This document shows positions 53,701 to 62,192 of a stretch of 64,000 nt of DNA, in pieces. A program made the position numbers and the translations under genes. The notes beneath the pieces were generated by a model. It ran no database searches. It saw only the letters and a program-made list of their open reading frames with translations, and had not been told where the DNA came from. Within the stretch, counting starts at the first letter, position 1, and each line of letters starts with the position of its first letter. The DNA is from UBA5436 sp050951845 (GTDB lineage Bacteria; Bacillota; Clostridia; Saccharofermentanales; DTU023), in assembly GCA_050951845.1 (NCBI GenBank), contig JBMNJV010000001.1, positions 248,001-312,000 on the forward strand, in the 5' to 3' direction.

Positions 53701-54333
53701 GATTCTGGTATTTTTTAAAAAATCTAATTCCGGTTGCCACTCGGCATCTTGCAGCAGTTCTGCCAAACGATCCGGGTTATCATCCTGATCAATCAATTCC
53801 AGCTCCTGCATCTTGATCTGATATAGATTCTGCAAAACAGCAAAATCCGCCAATTTATCTTTTGTTAAAGACGGCGGAGCCAGTTCCGCCAATTCAGTTA
53901 AAGTTGAATTGTCGAAATCAAAACGCTTGAAATCACTTAAAACTGTTTCCAATTCGGAAGAATACCCGGGCATTCCGGCAAAACGCTGAAAGCGTTTGAA
54001 TTTTTCCGGATTATCATGAATCAGGCGTTGAATAATTAAAGATTTGCCTAAGCGGGAAATGGTCTCAATTGCCAAGCCGCCGGCAATAGAAAAAACACGA
54101 TGAGCCAGACGATTAAATGATAAAACCTCCGCCAACATCAAACCCCCAACATCATAATTCTCTAAATATCTTCTTTCCAGATCGGCTTTCAAAGCTTCCG
54201 GCACGATTAAAAAAGCTCTTTCATTTAGCTTGGCAAGCATACTTTTTTCAATGCTTGCCAAATCAGAAAGACAATAATCCATTAATCGGATCGGATCTGT
54301 TGCAGCAATTATTTGAACTCGTTTTTTCAACAT
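50716..54333 (-). CDS. addB: ATP-dependent helicase/nuclease subunit B
   Basis: 1205 residues, the normal size. N-terminal similarity to AddB begins at FLIVPEALKADLERRYL...GGLMLAEVLSFNRLAHRVF. The C-terminal RecB-like nuclease has YRLYDYKTGGKKIDP. The four-Cys iron-sulfur site is formed by a Cys in EKFQACPYQYFADY and three in LPCDYCPYKEMC. The Walker A motif that starts other AddB proteins (GRSGSGKT in Bacillus) is not visible at the N-terminus, where IIAATDPIRLMD stands. An internal acidic repeat (DSEDSEYHELL) lies near residue 330. Forms the upstream gene of the addB-addA unit. Confidence 0.93.
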   Translation of the reverse strand: MLKKRVQIIAATDPIRLMDYCLSDLASIEKSMLAKLNERAFLIVPEALKADLERRYLENYDVGGLMLAEVLSFNRLAHRVFSIAGGLAIETISRLGKSLIIQRLIHDNPEKFKRFQRFAGMPGYSSELETVLSDFKRFDFDNSTLTELAELAPPSLTKDKLADFAVLQNLYQIKMQELELIDQDDNPDRLAELLQDAEWQPELDFLKNTRIWITGFADIRTFNQQELKIIKLLAERVQELKITICTDLSTSDSADSTDSIRRELFEPGYQSFLQLRKILPDAQLRILEEKNTPARRAIQKSFLTGLLELDGSNHELLSDSEDSEYHELLFDSEDSEHHELLQDDTENVLTQNKRSTKSEDQISEYDQFTLIAAEDKRQEWAFIAGEIKRLLTEYNYRKKDIGIVICDDIRDLSLEKSVLREFGLDTFLSERIPLRQTALFRYLSGFFELSTNDFKLNDLLAFLRSGLAEPPEDEIDQFENICLEFGLNNASKIQNDAAYAVIESDRKEWALSFKHKYLDPVFAALKTMRSLRRGAEKSKHLLTWLMQDLLTDKLQKMIDRLRDSGEEDIALSLARSWELMIQLLEESITLLGESQISQKGFKEVILGTLSGQTPSSIPVGLDRIRVGSPREMIYYDCKILFITGAVRDKFPQINVKEGFLHQIEINWIELNSEKKLPDYKKNGILSNQVTAILNLTAAQDRIYLSVPDLDEAQWPAIFVLLQNELMNNYGQKKDTGSPEDISPEDIKTMHGPDPDEKSLLAKRINLNAIILGDTSDPDQRWLTAARTKRYLMTQQRVNDTDRQNTLQKTEISADPESDLRLPSLKIFWQKALAKVTNQNTVQISSKDLATDSLDLIKPYISLDRNLLKQVFAQNNYTAASGLEKFQACPYQYFADYTLALHERPLWDADPRDRGTLIHSMMEIALRTLEQKLSAIPDLTTRKQEFEKWLDLIKSDSFYNQLYQQSVKATGAVTYQDGAIIAAQGRRIKRHVRAALWYNATIINPDGYFPRFFEWTFPPRKQSSTYRELELSAEKPQIFLRGVIDRIDLNDSGQYRLYDYKTGGKKIDPERIHSGLDFQLGLYQKIWQINHPDQTADRIAYLNFNNTPKDVHNAKQLFIPPQQELVQRLNSNNPIQEIKAEDPQELNELGEQALQHAKTAVKKIRQGQISPIPKTVAKDSLPCDYCPYKEMCRYDQRLIEKRAEYL

Positions 54334-54433
54334 TATCTCAGTTTTCTGTTGTGTTAATCAGTGTCAATCAGTCTTTATCGTCGTCAATCGGTGTTAATCT
54401 GCGTTCGTCGGTGTTAATCAGCGTTAATCGGTT
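54334..54433. repeat. Degenerate 11-16-bp repeats spanning the flavoprotein stop codon
   Basis: Repeats of GTGTTAATC / GTCAATCGG / GCGTTAATCGG run from about 54351 through the last codons (PINAD) and stop of the flavoprotein gene at 54414. Confidence 0.65.
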
Positions 54434-55988
54434 GTTCGGCATTGAGGATCGGTCCGTCGAATTCAATTTCACCGGATGCCCAGGTTGATACTTCGCTTAA
54501 TGCAGGATGGATTGTCATTGTATAATTTACTGCATCGGGTGTTCTGGGATCTAAATATCTTGCCGTAAATTCTTTACGTTCTCGTGCCGTTTCAGCGAAA
54601 CCGATTTGCGGCTCGAGAATTTTGAATTTATATTCTCCGGTATTGATCAAGTTTACATAAGGTTGGACCAGAATTGCCGCTTCCGGTCCGACGATCTGAA
54701 CTCCCAAAATTCGTCCGGTCTTTTGATCTGCAATAACCTTTACAAAATTTTCCGGTTTGCCGAAATCGTAACCCATGGCAAAAGGTTTGATCGTATATTC
54801 ATATGCATATTTTCCGGTTGTTATTTGATAACCTTGATCTTCGGCCATTTTTGTGTTCAAACCGACTGAAGCCACTTGCGGATGAGTATAAACCGCTGAC
54901 GGAACGACGTCATAACGTGCTCTTCTTCTCGGTGTAACGGGTACGCCGGCCTCGTTTCGCTCTCTTTCAAATAAGTTAAAGGCTAAAATTTCCGCTTCAT
55001 AGTTCGCAACATGGCGTAACTGATATTTGCCATTTGCGTCACCGATTGCATAAATGCCTTCTACTGAAGTTTCCAAAAATTCATTAGTCTTAATCCATCC
55101 GCGATTATCCAATTCAATTCCGGTATTTTCAAGCTGCAAGATGTCGCTGTTGCTGGTCAGACCCGTGGCTAGCAATATATCTTCAGCTTCGATAATATTT
55201 GTTTCTCCGGTTACCCGATGTTTGACCGTAATTTTTTTGACTCCGTCTTTTTCCTCAACATCTGTCATTTCGGAATTGAGATAAACTTCAATCCCTGTTT
55301 TTTTATATTCTTTCAGCACAACTTCCGTAATGTCGGGATCAAAAACCGGCAATAATCTAGGATTATGCTGGACTATAGTAACTTGAGTTCCTAAGTGGGA
55401 AAAAATATGAGCAAATTCTGTTGCAATCGGACCACCGCCCAAAATCACCAACCTTTTATATGGCTGTTCCGGAAATTTTTCTCCGAAAAAAGTTTCTGAA
55501 GTTATATAGTCAACATTTTCCAAACCTTTGATATTATCGGGAATTCTGGTTCGCGCACCACTGGCAATTAAAATATTATCCGCTGTCAATTCTTCCGAAA
55601 GTGTTCCGTCATTCAATTTAACTCGGATGACTTTTTCCGCGGTAAAAAATCCTGTTCCTTGATAAACATCTACATTTTCTTCGGCCGAATATGCTTCAAC
55701 AACATACGAACTTTGCTTGTTCAGATGATTCCACATTCTCTCGCCCATTGCTGTCCAATTCAGTTTGAACTCTCCTTCCGCCAGACCTTTGTTCTTGAGT
55801 CTGGTAAAATCGATCTGATAATCCACAGGATTGACTAATGTTTTGGTCGGAATACAACCACGATTCAAACATGTTCCGCCAAATTTGCCTTTTTCAATAA
55901 TAGCTACGGTTTTTCCCGCATCAATTGCCGCGTCGGTAGTGATATTGGCTGCTCCTGTTCCTATTACAAGATAATCATATTTTTTCAT
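54414..55988 (-). CDS. Class I pyridine nucleotide-disulfide oxidoreductase (dihydrolipoamide dehydrogenase-like)
   Basis: 524 residues; ATG 6 bases after AGGAGG. FAD-binding N-terminus (YLVIGTGAANIT), the redox-active disulfide GGTCLNRGCIPTK (about 38-50), an NAD(P)-binding segment VILGGGPIATEFAHIF, the second FAD motif GIYAIGDANG, and the C-terminal interface His-Pro in TIHPALSEV. This is the glutathione reductase/Lpd family. The protein is about 50 residues longer than typical Lpd, with a region TARERKEFTARYLDPRTPDAVNY inserted before the His. No 2-oxoacid dehydrogenase genes are adjacent, so the true disulfide substrate is open. Confidence 0.9.
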   Translation of the reverse strand: MKKYDYLVIGTGAANITTDAAIDAGKTVAIIEKGKFGGTCLNRGCIPTKTLVNPVDYQIDFTRLKNKGLAEGEFKLNWTAMGERMWNHLNKQSSYVVEAYSAEENVDVYQGTGFFTAEKVIRVKLNDGTLSEELTADNILIASGARTRIPDNIKGLENVDYITSETFFGEKFPEQPYKRLVILGGGPIATEFAHIFSHLGTQVTIVQHNPRLLPVFDPDITEVVLKEYKKTGIEVYLNSEMTDVEEKDGVKKITVKHRVTGETNIIEAEDILLATGLTSNSDILQLENTGIELDNRGWIKTNEFLETSVEGIYAIGDANGKYQLRHVANYEAEILAFNLFERERNEAGVPVTPRRRARYDVVPSAVYTHPQVASVGLNTKMAEDQGYQITTGKYAYEYTIKPFAMGYDFGKPENFVKVIADQKTGRILGVQIVGPEAAILVQPYVNLINTGEYKFKILEPQIGFAETARERKEFTARYLDPRTPDAVNYTMTIHPALSEVSTWASGEIEFDGPILNAEQPINAD

Positions 55989-56309
55989 GGCGTACCTCCT
56001 GTTTTGTATTAAAATAATTGCTCTAAATAGTTTTCATACTTATTATTGCATATTTTGCAAAATAATCGGCATCTGTACATGTTCAATGATTATTTGGTAT
56101 CTTATATTACATTTTTATATTCACTTTAATATTTACGTTTTATATTCAGATTATTATATTCAGATATTGTTCTTCCTTTTAACTTTTAATATATTCTCAT
56201 CTTACTAATATATTCTCATCTTACTTTTTTTGAAAACCTTAAAAAAAGGCTGTCTCAAAAACCGATATATCAACCTTAAAAACTTGTCGCCTTTTTAGCT
56301 TTGTGTAAA
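55989..56309. other. AT-rich spacer between gdh and the flavoprotein
   Basis: About 320 bases of A/T-rich sequence with ATATTCAGATTATTATATTC-like repeats (56130-56220). No gene or clear promoter pair is supported. Confidence 0.4.
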
Positions 56310-56622
56310 TGTATAAGCTTAAATTGTGTGCAGGATCTTTTGTAGAACAGGTTTTCCTGGATTGTAAAAGCACACTTTTTAAGTTTATTCAGCTTTTTCA
56401 CTGTATAAGCTTAAATTGTGTGCAGGCTCTTTAGCAAAACTGACTTTCCGGGCTTATAAAAGCACACTTTTTAAGTTTATTCAGCTATTTCACTGTATAA
56501 GCTTAAATTGTGTGCAGGCTCTTTCGCAGAACAGGTTTTCCGGGCTTATAAAAGCACACTTTTTAAGTTTATTCAGCTATTTCACTGTATAAGCTTAAAT
56601 TGTGTGCAGGCTCTTTATTAAA
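56310..56622. repeat. 92-bp tandem hairpin repeat, 3.4 copies, abutting the gdh stop codon
   Basis: Units start at 56310, 56402, 56494 and 56586 with an exact 92-base period. Each contains CTTAAATTGTGTGC and, about 45 bases on, GCACACTTTTTAAG. These arms are complementary at 12 of 14 positions, so each copy can fold. The last partial copy ends at the stop codon of the glutamate dehydrogenase gene. Confidence 0.93.
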
Positions 56623-57877
56623 ATTTACCCTTAAACTTGGTTGCTTTAATGATTCGGTCAACGGCAATCAGCATTGCTGCCTGACGATATGTGCAGTTTT
56701 TCTCGGCTTGCATTGTAAGTACTGCGGCAAAAGCTGATTTCATTTTTGCGATTAATCTCGTATTGACTTCTTCCAGCGTCCAGCTGAAATGCTGCAGATT
56801 TTGTACCCATTCAAAATATGAACAAACAACACCGCCTGCATTACAAAGAATATCCGGTAAAACTTTGATGCCTCTTTTGACCATTATAGCTTCTCCTTCA
56901 GCTGAAACAGGAGCATTGGCAGCCTCAATCACAATTTTGGCTTTTATTTGGTCCGCATTGTCTGCACGGATTTGATTCTGCAAAGCGGCCGGAATCAAAA
57001 TATCACATTCGACCAGCAATAATTCACTCATCGGTATTTCTTCCGAACCTTCTTGTGCTACAAGCAAATCATAATTCTTTTGATCACCGTTCGCTAAATT
57101 GAGTACGGAAACATCAAAACCGTTTGCATTATATACGGCACCCGCAACATTGGACAGAGCAATAATTTTGTAGCCTTCTTGTGCCAGATATTGAGCACTG
57201 ATCAAACCGACATTGCCTGTGCCTTGAACAACGACTGTTGTTTCTTCCGGAACCAAATTTTGATTTTGAGCAAAAGCGTGAGTGATTGTATAAACACCCA
57301 GACCTGTTGCTTCATTTCTGCCTAATGAACCGCCGACTTCAACCGGTTTGCCGGTAACAATAGCCGGAACTTGCACTCCGGCAATTTTACTATATTCATC
57401 TCTGAACCAGCCCATGATTTTTGCATTGGTATTCATGTCAGGGGCGGGTATATCGATTTCCGCTCCGATGACCGGATAAATTTTTTCGGCATATTTGCGA
57501 GTCAAACGCTCTAATTCCGTTTCAGACAATTCGCGCGGATCTACCGTGATACCGCCTTTGGCTCCGCCATAGGGAATATCGGCAACCGAACATTTCAAGC
57601 TCATCAGCAAAGCCAGATCACGAACTTCTTCAATTTCTACTTCCGGATGATAACGCACACCACCTTTATACGGTCCGCGTGCACTGTTATCCTGAATCCG
57701 ATAGCCATGAAAAACACGAACACTGCCGTCATCCATTGTCACCGGTAAAGACACGGTCAGCTCTCTTTCCGGACTTAATAATGTTATATATTCAGCTTCT
57801 TCATAACCCAGCTCTTCAGCAATCGCTTTTACGGATTGTAATGTTTCTTGATATTGAGATAATTTTTTTTCGCTCAT
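56618..57877 (-). CDS. gdhA: Glutamate dehydrogenase (Glu/Leu/Phe/Val family)
   Basis: 419 residues, the standard length for hexameric GDH. GPYKGGVRYHP (68-78) and SVADIPYGGAKGGI (97-110) carry the substrate-binding and catalytic lysines. PAPDMNTNAKIMGWFRDEY and the Rossmann motif VVQGTGNVGL follow. It converts glutamate to 2-oxoglutarate and ammonia or the reverse. Cofactor preference is not clear from sequence. GGGGGGTTAGT precedes the ATG. Single gene. Confidence 0.94.
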   Translation of the reverse strand: MSEKKLSQYQETLQSVKAIAEELGYEEAEYITLLSPERELTVSLPVTMDDGSVRVFHGYRIQDNSARGPYKGGVRYHPEVEIEEVRDLALLMSLKCSVADIPYGGAKGGITVDPRELSETELERLTRKYAEKIYPVIGAEIDIPAPDMNTNAKIMGWFRDEYSKIAGVQVPAIVTGKPVEVGGSLGRNEATGLGVYTITHAFAQNQNLVPEETTVVVQGTGNVGLISAQYLAQEGYKIIALSNVAGAVYNANGFDVSVLNLANGDQKNYDLLVAQEGSEEIPMSELLLVECDILIPAALQNQIRADNADQIKAKIVIEAANAPVSAEGEAIMVKRGIKVLPDILCNAGGVVCSYFEWVQNLQHFSWTLEEVNTRLIAKMKSAFAAVLTMQAEKNCTYRQAAMLIAVDRIIKATKFKGKF

Positions 57878-58180
57878 ACTAACCCCCCGTTAATTATACT
57901 TAATAAAAATCAGTAAAACCCGGAAATCAATCATTTCAGACAATAATCTTCTCCGGAAAATTTAGATATTTATTATGGATCATAGTCTAATCTTTGAAAC
58001 ACAATTTAGTCAATAATTTTTTTCTTAATAATATAATTATTTGTAAGACTTATATTATTTATTTACAAGACTTATATTATTGAGACCAATCATGTATAAT
58101 TACTTAGTATATTTGCAGATTAAACTGTATTCATTATATGAACATTTAATTAAAATTATGGACATTCAAGGAGGTTCCAA
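57878..58180. other. Divergent region between gdhA and eno
   Basis: About 300 bases. A TATAAT at 58095-58100 is a likely -10 for eno, but the -35 is unclear. Two copies of ACAAGACTTATATTATT-like sequence (about 58032-58082) precede it. A TATAAT on the minus strand at about 57895 is too close to the gdhA start to be convincing. Confidence 0.4.
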
Positions 58181-59482
58181 ATGGTTCAAGAAAGTATTAT
58201 TATCGATGTATTCGCACGTGAAATTATAGATTCTCGTGGTAATCCTACAGTTGAGGCAGAAGTTATCACTGATGAAGGTGCTTTTGGCAGAGCGGCCGTT
58301 CCTTCAGGTGCATCAACAGGTGCTCATGAAGCAGTTGAATTACGTGACGGCGGCGATCGCTACATGGGTAAAGGCGTAGAAAAAGCTGTAGAGAATGTCA
58401 ATGAAACAATTGCTGATGCCATTATCGGTATGAATGTATTTGCTCAAGCAGAGATAGATAATGCTTTATTAGCTTTAGACGGTACGGAAAACAAAGGTAA
58501 TCTGGGCGCAAACGCAATGCTGGCAGTTTCTCTGGCAGTAGCTCAAGCTGCAGCCGACAGTTTAGGTATCGGATTGTATCAATACTTAGGCGGTTTATAC
58601 GGCACAACATTGCCGGTTCCGATGTCCAATGTTATCAACGGCGGTAAACACGCCGACAACAGCATCAATCTGCAAGAATTCATGATTATGCCGGTCGGCG
58701 CATCTTCATTCAAAGAAGGTATCCGCTGGACAACAGAAGTTTTCCATACATTAAAAAACATTCTGCAAAAAGACGGTTATTCAACAGCAGTCGGTGATGA
58801 AGGCGGATTTGCTCCTAACTTCGAAAATGACGAACAACCTTTAGAATATCTGGTAAGAGCAATTGAAGCTGCCGGCTATAAACCCGGTGAAGATTTCTTT
58901 ATTGCTTTAGACCCTGCTTGTACAGAATTGTACGAAGAAGCCAAAGCTCAAGGTAAAGACGGATATCTGTTCTGGAAATCAGGCGTCTTCAAAACACGCG
59001 AAGAAATGGTTGATTTCTGGGTAGAAATGGTAGAAAAATATCCGATTATCTCAATCGAAGACGGTTTGGCAGAAGACGACTGGGAAGGCTGGCAAATCTT
59101 AACCGAACGTTTAGGCGACAAAGTTCAATTAGTAGGTGATGACCTGTTCGTAACAAATACTAAACGTTTGGCAAAAGGTATTGAACTGGGTGCTTCAAAT
59201 TCAATCTTAATCAAAGTAAATCAAATAGGTACTCTGACCGAAACTTTAGACGCTATCAAATTAGCTCAGGACCATAATATGACAGCGGTTATCTCACATC
59301 GTTCCGGTGAAACCGAAGATGTAACAATTGCTGACATTGCAGTTGCAACCAATGCGGGCCAAATCAAGACCGGTGCTCCTTCTCGTTCCGACCGTGTTGC
59401 TAAATACAATCAGCTCCTGAGAATTGAAGAAGAATTAGGCGAAGCTGCCAAATATGCCGGCAAAAATGCCTTCACCTTCTAA
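58181..59482 (+). CDS. eno: Enolase
   Basis: 433 residues, the normal length; AAGGAGG precedes the ATG. Motifs include EIIDSRGNPTVE, the magnesium site SIEDGLAEDDW, GDDLFVTNTKRL and SHRSGETEDVTIADIAV. It interconverts 2-phosphoglycerate and phosphoenolpyruvate in glycolysis. Codon use is strongly biased to one set, as expected for a highly expressed gene. It is followed by a strong terminator. Confidence 0.98.
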   Translation: MVQESIIIDVFAREIIDSRGNPTVEAEVITDEGAFGRAAVPSGASTGAHEAVELRDGGDRYMGKGVEKAVENVNETIADAIIGMNVFAQAEIDNALLALDGTENKGNLGANAMLAVSLAVAQAAADSLGIGLYQYLGGLYGTTLPVPMSNVINGGKHADNSINLQEFMIMPVGASSFKEGIRWTTEVFHTLKNILQKDGYSTAVGDEGGFAPNFENDEQPLEYLVRAIEAAGYKPGEDFFIALDPACTELYEEAKAQGKDGYLFWKSGVFKTREEMVDFWVEMVEKYPIISIEDGLAEDDWEGWQILTERLGDKVQLVGDDLFVTNTKRLAKGIELGASNSILIKVNQIGTLTETLDAIKLAQDHNMTAVISHRSGETEDVTIADIAVATNAGQIKTGAPSRSDRVAKYNQLLRIEEELGEAAKYAGKNAFTF

Positions 59483-59871
59483 TCGGATTTGAGCTCGATC
59501 GATTTCTGATTTAGTTAGCTTAAGTAATCGTGTTTCAATGAAATAGATATCAAGCTTGAGAATCTTTTCAAAGAAACCGTAAAAAGATCCTTCATTATTA
59601 AAAAGCCAACCCCGGTTACGGGTTGGCTTTTTATCCGTTCCGGCATATTTGCCGTGCATCGCTTATAAACTGAAAATCTTTATTCTTCAAGCCGATAAAG
59701 TATCATCTCATAGTTGAAAAAATCATAGAGTAAGATCCTATCCTCAGCAATTTCACCTTTTATTTTTATCTTACCTGCAATAAGAGTAATTTAAGAGTAA
59801 TTTCTTGATCAGCAAACGACCAGATTCCCTGAATCGCTTCACCTCCAAAAATTACAATGCATTTCTTGCCT
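59483..59871. other. Spacer downstream of eno
   Basis: Contains the eno terminator (separate entry) and then AT-rich sequence with TAAGAGTAATTTAAGAGTAA at about 59779. No gene is supported. Confidence 0.4.
59600..59634 (+). terminator. Terminator of eno
   Basis: AAAGCCAACCC pairs with GGGTTGGCTTT around a short loop and is followed by TTTAT; it lies about 120 bases past the eno stop. The stem also has a leading A-run, so it could serve the opposite strand too. Confidence 0.88.
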
Positions 59872-59948
59872 CCGGTATTTTTTATAATCTTTCTAATACC
59901 GGTATTTTTTATAATCTTTAATACCGGTATTATTTTATAATCTTTCCA
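59872..59948. repeat. 27-bp tandem repeat running into the HAD gene stop
   Basis: CCGGTATTTTTTATAATCTT is repeated three times; the last copy overlaps the stop codon and final residues of the HAD gene at 59935. Confidence 0.85.
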
Positions 59949-60531
59949 ATGCCTGTCTTAATTTAGAAACATTCCCGTCAAAGACATATCCTTCGATACC
60001 AATGCTTTCTGCTGCAATTACGTGTTGTTCAAGATCGTCAATAAAAAAACATTCAGCAGGCAGCAATGAAAATTTTTCGCAGAGATGTTCAAAGATTTTC
60101 GGATCCGGCTTTACCATTTTTACATCAGCCGAAATCACTGTTCCATCAAAATATTCAGATGCGGAAATTCGATCCCAATATTCATGTTGACGTGAACTCG
60201 CATTGGAAAGCAAATAGATTTTATAGCCCTTCGCTTTTAATTCTTTGATTAATTGACTCATGCCTTCTACTTCAAGCAGAGGAATATCCCACTGAGTAAC
60301 CAGAGTGATCATTTGGTCATGAAGTCTGACAGGAAGTTTGTTTTTAAAAATTTCCATTACTTCAGCCTCATTTGCACTTCCGTCATCAAGGCTCGCCCAT
60401 TCCTGCGAATCAAAAATAACATCATTTAACAGTTTTGCATCTTGTTGACTGACATTAAGTCTGTTTATAAATATTTCAGGTCTGAATAAAATCAACACAT
60501 TTCCCATGTCAAAAATAATGTTTTTAATCAT
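59935..60531 (-). CDS. HAD-superfamily phosphatase
   Basis: 198 residues; ATG shortly after GGAGG. Motif I IIFDMGNVLI with Asp8, motif II KIYLLSNASSRQ with the Ser/Asn, motif III MVKPDPKIFEH with Lys, and motif IV FFIDDLEQHVIAAESIG with two Asp. FDMGNVL is typical of the HAD-IA branch containing YihX-like sugar-phosphate phosphatases. Substrate is unknown. Monocistronic. Confidence 0.9.
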   Translation of the reverse strand: MIKNIIFDMGNVLILFRPEIFINRLNVSQQDAKLLNDVIFDSQEWASLDDGSANEAEVMEIFKNKLPVRLHDQMITLVTQWDIPLLEVEGMSQLIKELKAKGYKIYLLSNASSRQHEYWDRISASEYFDGTVISADVKMVKPDPKIFEHLCEKFSLLPAECFFIDDLEQHVIAAESIGIEGYVFDGNVSKLRQALERL

Positions 60532-60615
60532 ATTACCTCCATCATTTGTCTCTACTATATCAGAATACCGGTGTTTGCAATTATCTGCTCTTTATAAGGT
60601 TAATATCAATTATAT

Positions 60616-61884
60616 CTATTGCTTCAAGGCAGTAAGCGGAACTACATATACTCCGTCTTCTCGCAAATAAGCCGCATTGCTCAAGCCGCACAGCACACAT
60701 AAAACTGAAGGAATTTTTGCTTTTTCGGCCAGTAAATCATTTTTGATTTTCAAAAGATTAGCTGCCGCTTGTTCAATTTGATTTGCCCCCAGTTTAATCT
60801 CAAAAGCACACCAATTCCCATCAGGTAATTCGATGACAGCATCAATTTCCCGCTTTTTATAATCTTGATAATGATAGATTTCGGCTCCGAATGATTCGGC
60901 GTAAATCCTTAAATCCCTGATACATAAGGCTTCGAATAAAAAACCCAAAGTTTTCAAATCTCCGATAAGCTTTTTGGCATTTAAGTTTAAGAGAGCTACT
61001 GCTAAGGAAGGATCAACAAAATGTCTTTTGACTGATTTTTTTATTCTGGTTGACGACCTGATGTTAGTGGAAAACGCCTTGATATTATCTATAAGAAATA
61101 ATCTCTCAAAAATTGCTAAATATGTCGTGATCGTTTGATGATCTAATTTTTCTGAATCAGCTTCTTGAATATCTTTTTGCAAGGTAAGAATTGATGCTGC
61201 CGTACTTTCATTCCTGGCCAAAGAATTTAATAGCAATTCCATTTTATGTGTATCTCTATTTATGCCTTCCATCCTATAAACATCATGATTAATTACTGAT
61301 TTGATATATTCTTTCGGCAAAATACCCATATCTTCAGATGCTGAATCTAAGTTGCCCGGCCAACCTCCGCGAATAATCAAATCAATAAGTCGATCAAGGC
61401 TTAACTCCTCAGTCATCATGTTTTTGTAATAGCCATTGCAAAGATCTTCTAAAGAAATTTCACCTGTAGAATCCAGGGATTCAAGTAAAGTCATAGGTCT
61501 CATATGCAGCATCGAAATCCTGCCGGCACCACTGTGTAAAATCCCTTTTGTTATGGGAGTGGCAGAACCTGTCAAAATAAACTGACCTTTCTTTGATCTT
61601 TTATCTACTTCAAAACGAACTGCATCCCAAAGTTCAGGAACTTCCTGCCATTCATCGATCAGTCTGGGAGTTTCGCCCATTAAAACAGTTCCCGGTGATA
61701 ATTTTGCCAAACTTCTGTTTTGAAAATTTCCGGCAGGATCTCCGATAAAAATACTGCTGTTGCAGAGTTCAGATGATGTGCTTGTTTTGCCGCACCATTT
61801 TGCTCCCTCAATACAAACAGCTCCACTAACTTCAAGAAGCTTTTTAATTTTTTTATCAACAATACGTGGTAAATATTTTTTCAT
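60616..61884 (-). CDS. AAA_14/DUF4143 ATPase
   Basis: 422 residues. The N-terminal P-loop is EGAKWCGKT with the preceding GAVCIEGAKW typical of the family. Walker B-like RLIDEWQEVPELWDAVRFEVD and LTGSATP follow. The C-terminal half is a DUF4143 domain, ending with KREIDAVIELPDGNWCAFEIKLG, a PD-(D/E)XK-like motif (Asp...Glu-x-Lys). Proteins of this type occur in many copies in Clostridia and Bacteroidetes and their role is unsettled (possible mobile or defence association). GGAAAG precedes the ATG. Confidence 0.9.
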   Translation of the reverse strand: MKKYLPRIVDKKIKKLLEVSGAVCIEGAKWCGKTSTSSELCNSSIFIGDPAGNFQNRSLAKLSPGTVLMGETPRLIDEWQEVPELWDAVRFEVDKRSKKGQFILTGSATPITKGILHSGAGRISMLHMRPMTLLESLDSTGEISLEDLCNGYYKNMMTEELSLDRLIDLIIRGGWPGNLDSASEDMGILPKEYIKSVINHDVYRMEGINRDTHKMELLLNSLARNESTAASILTLQKDIQEADSEKLDHQTITTYLAIFERLFLIDNIKAFSTNIRSSTRIKKSVKRHFVDPSLAVALLNLNAKKLIGDLKTLGFLFEALCIRDLRIYAESFGAEIYHYQDYKKREIDAVIELPDGNWCAFEIKLGANQIEQAAANLLKIKNDLLAEKAKIPSVLCVLCGLSNAAYLREDGVYVVPLTALKQ

Positions 61885-62192
61885 AGAAAATTCTTTCCGG
61901 TTTGATAACTTGATAAATTATGTAATGCATAATTAATGTAATGAAAATTATTTAATTCAACAATTATTTACATTATAATAGCGTCATCCAGAAAGATTTT
62001 CAAATTATATCCAGAAGGATTTTTAAGTTATATCCAGAAGGATTTTTAAGTTATATCCAGAAGGATTTATATCTTTCATCCCAAAACATTTTGAGTTTTC
62101 ATACATGAAGATTCTGGATTTCTGTACATTTAGGTGTACTTGTCAACTCTAGCAGCAGGTTGTTCAAATTTAATAATTTGTCGATAAGCTAA
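61885..62192. other. Spacer with 23-bp repeats
   Basis: About 300 bases. Its middle is a tandem repeat (separate entry); the rest is AT-rich. No gene is supported. Confidence 0.5.
61983..62072. repeat. 23-bp tandem repeat, about four copies
   Basis: TTATATCCAGAAGGATTTTT plus AAG occurs at 62005 and 62028, and shortened at 62051; a diverged copy is at 61983. Confidence 0.88.
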
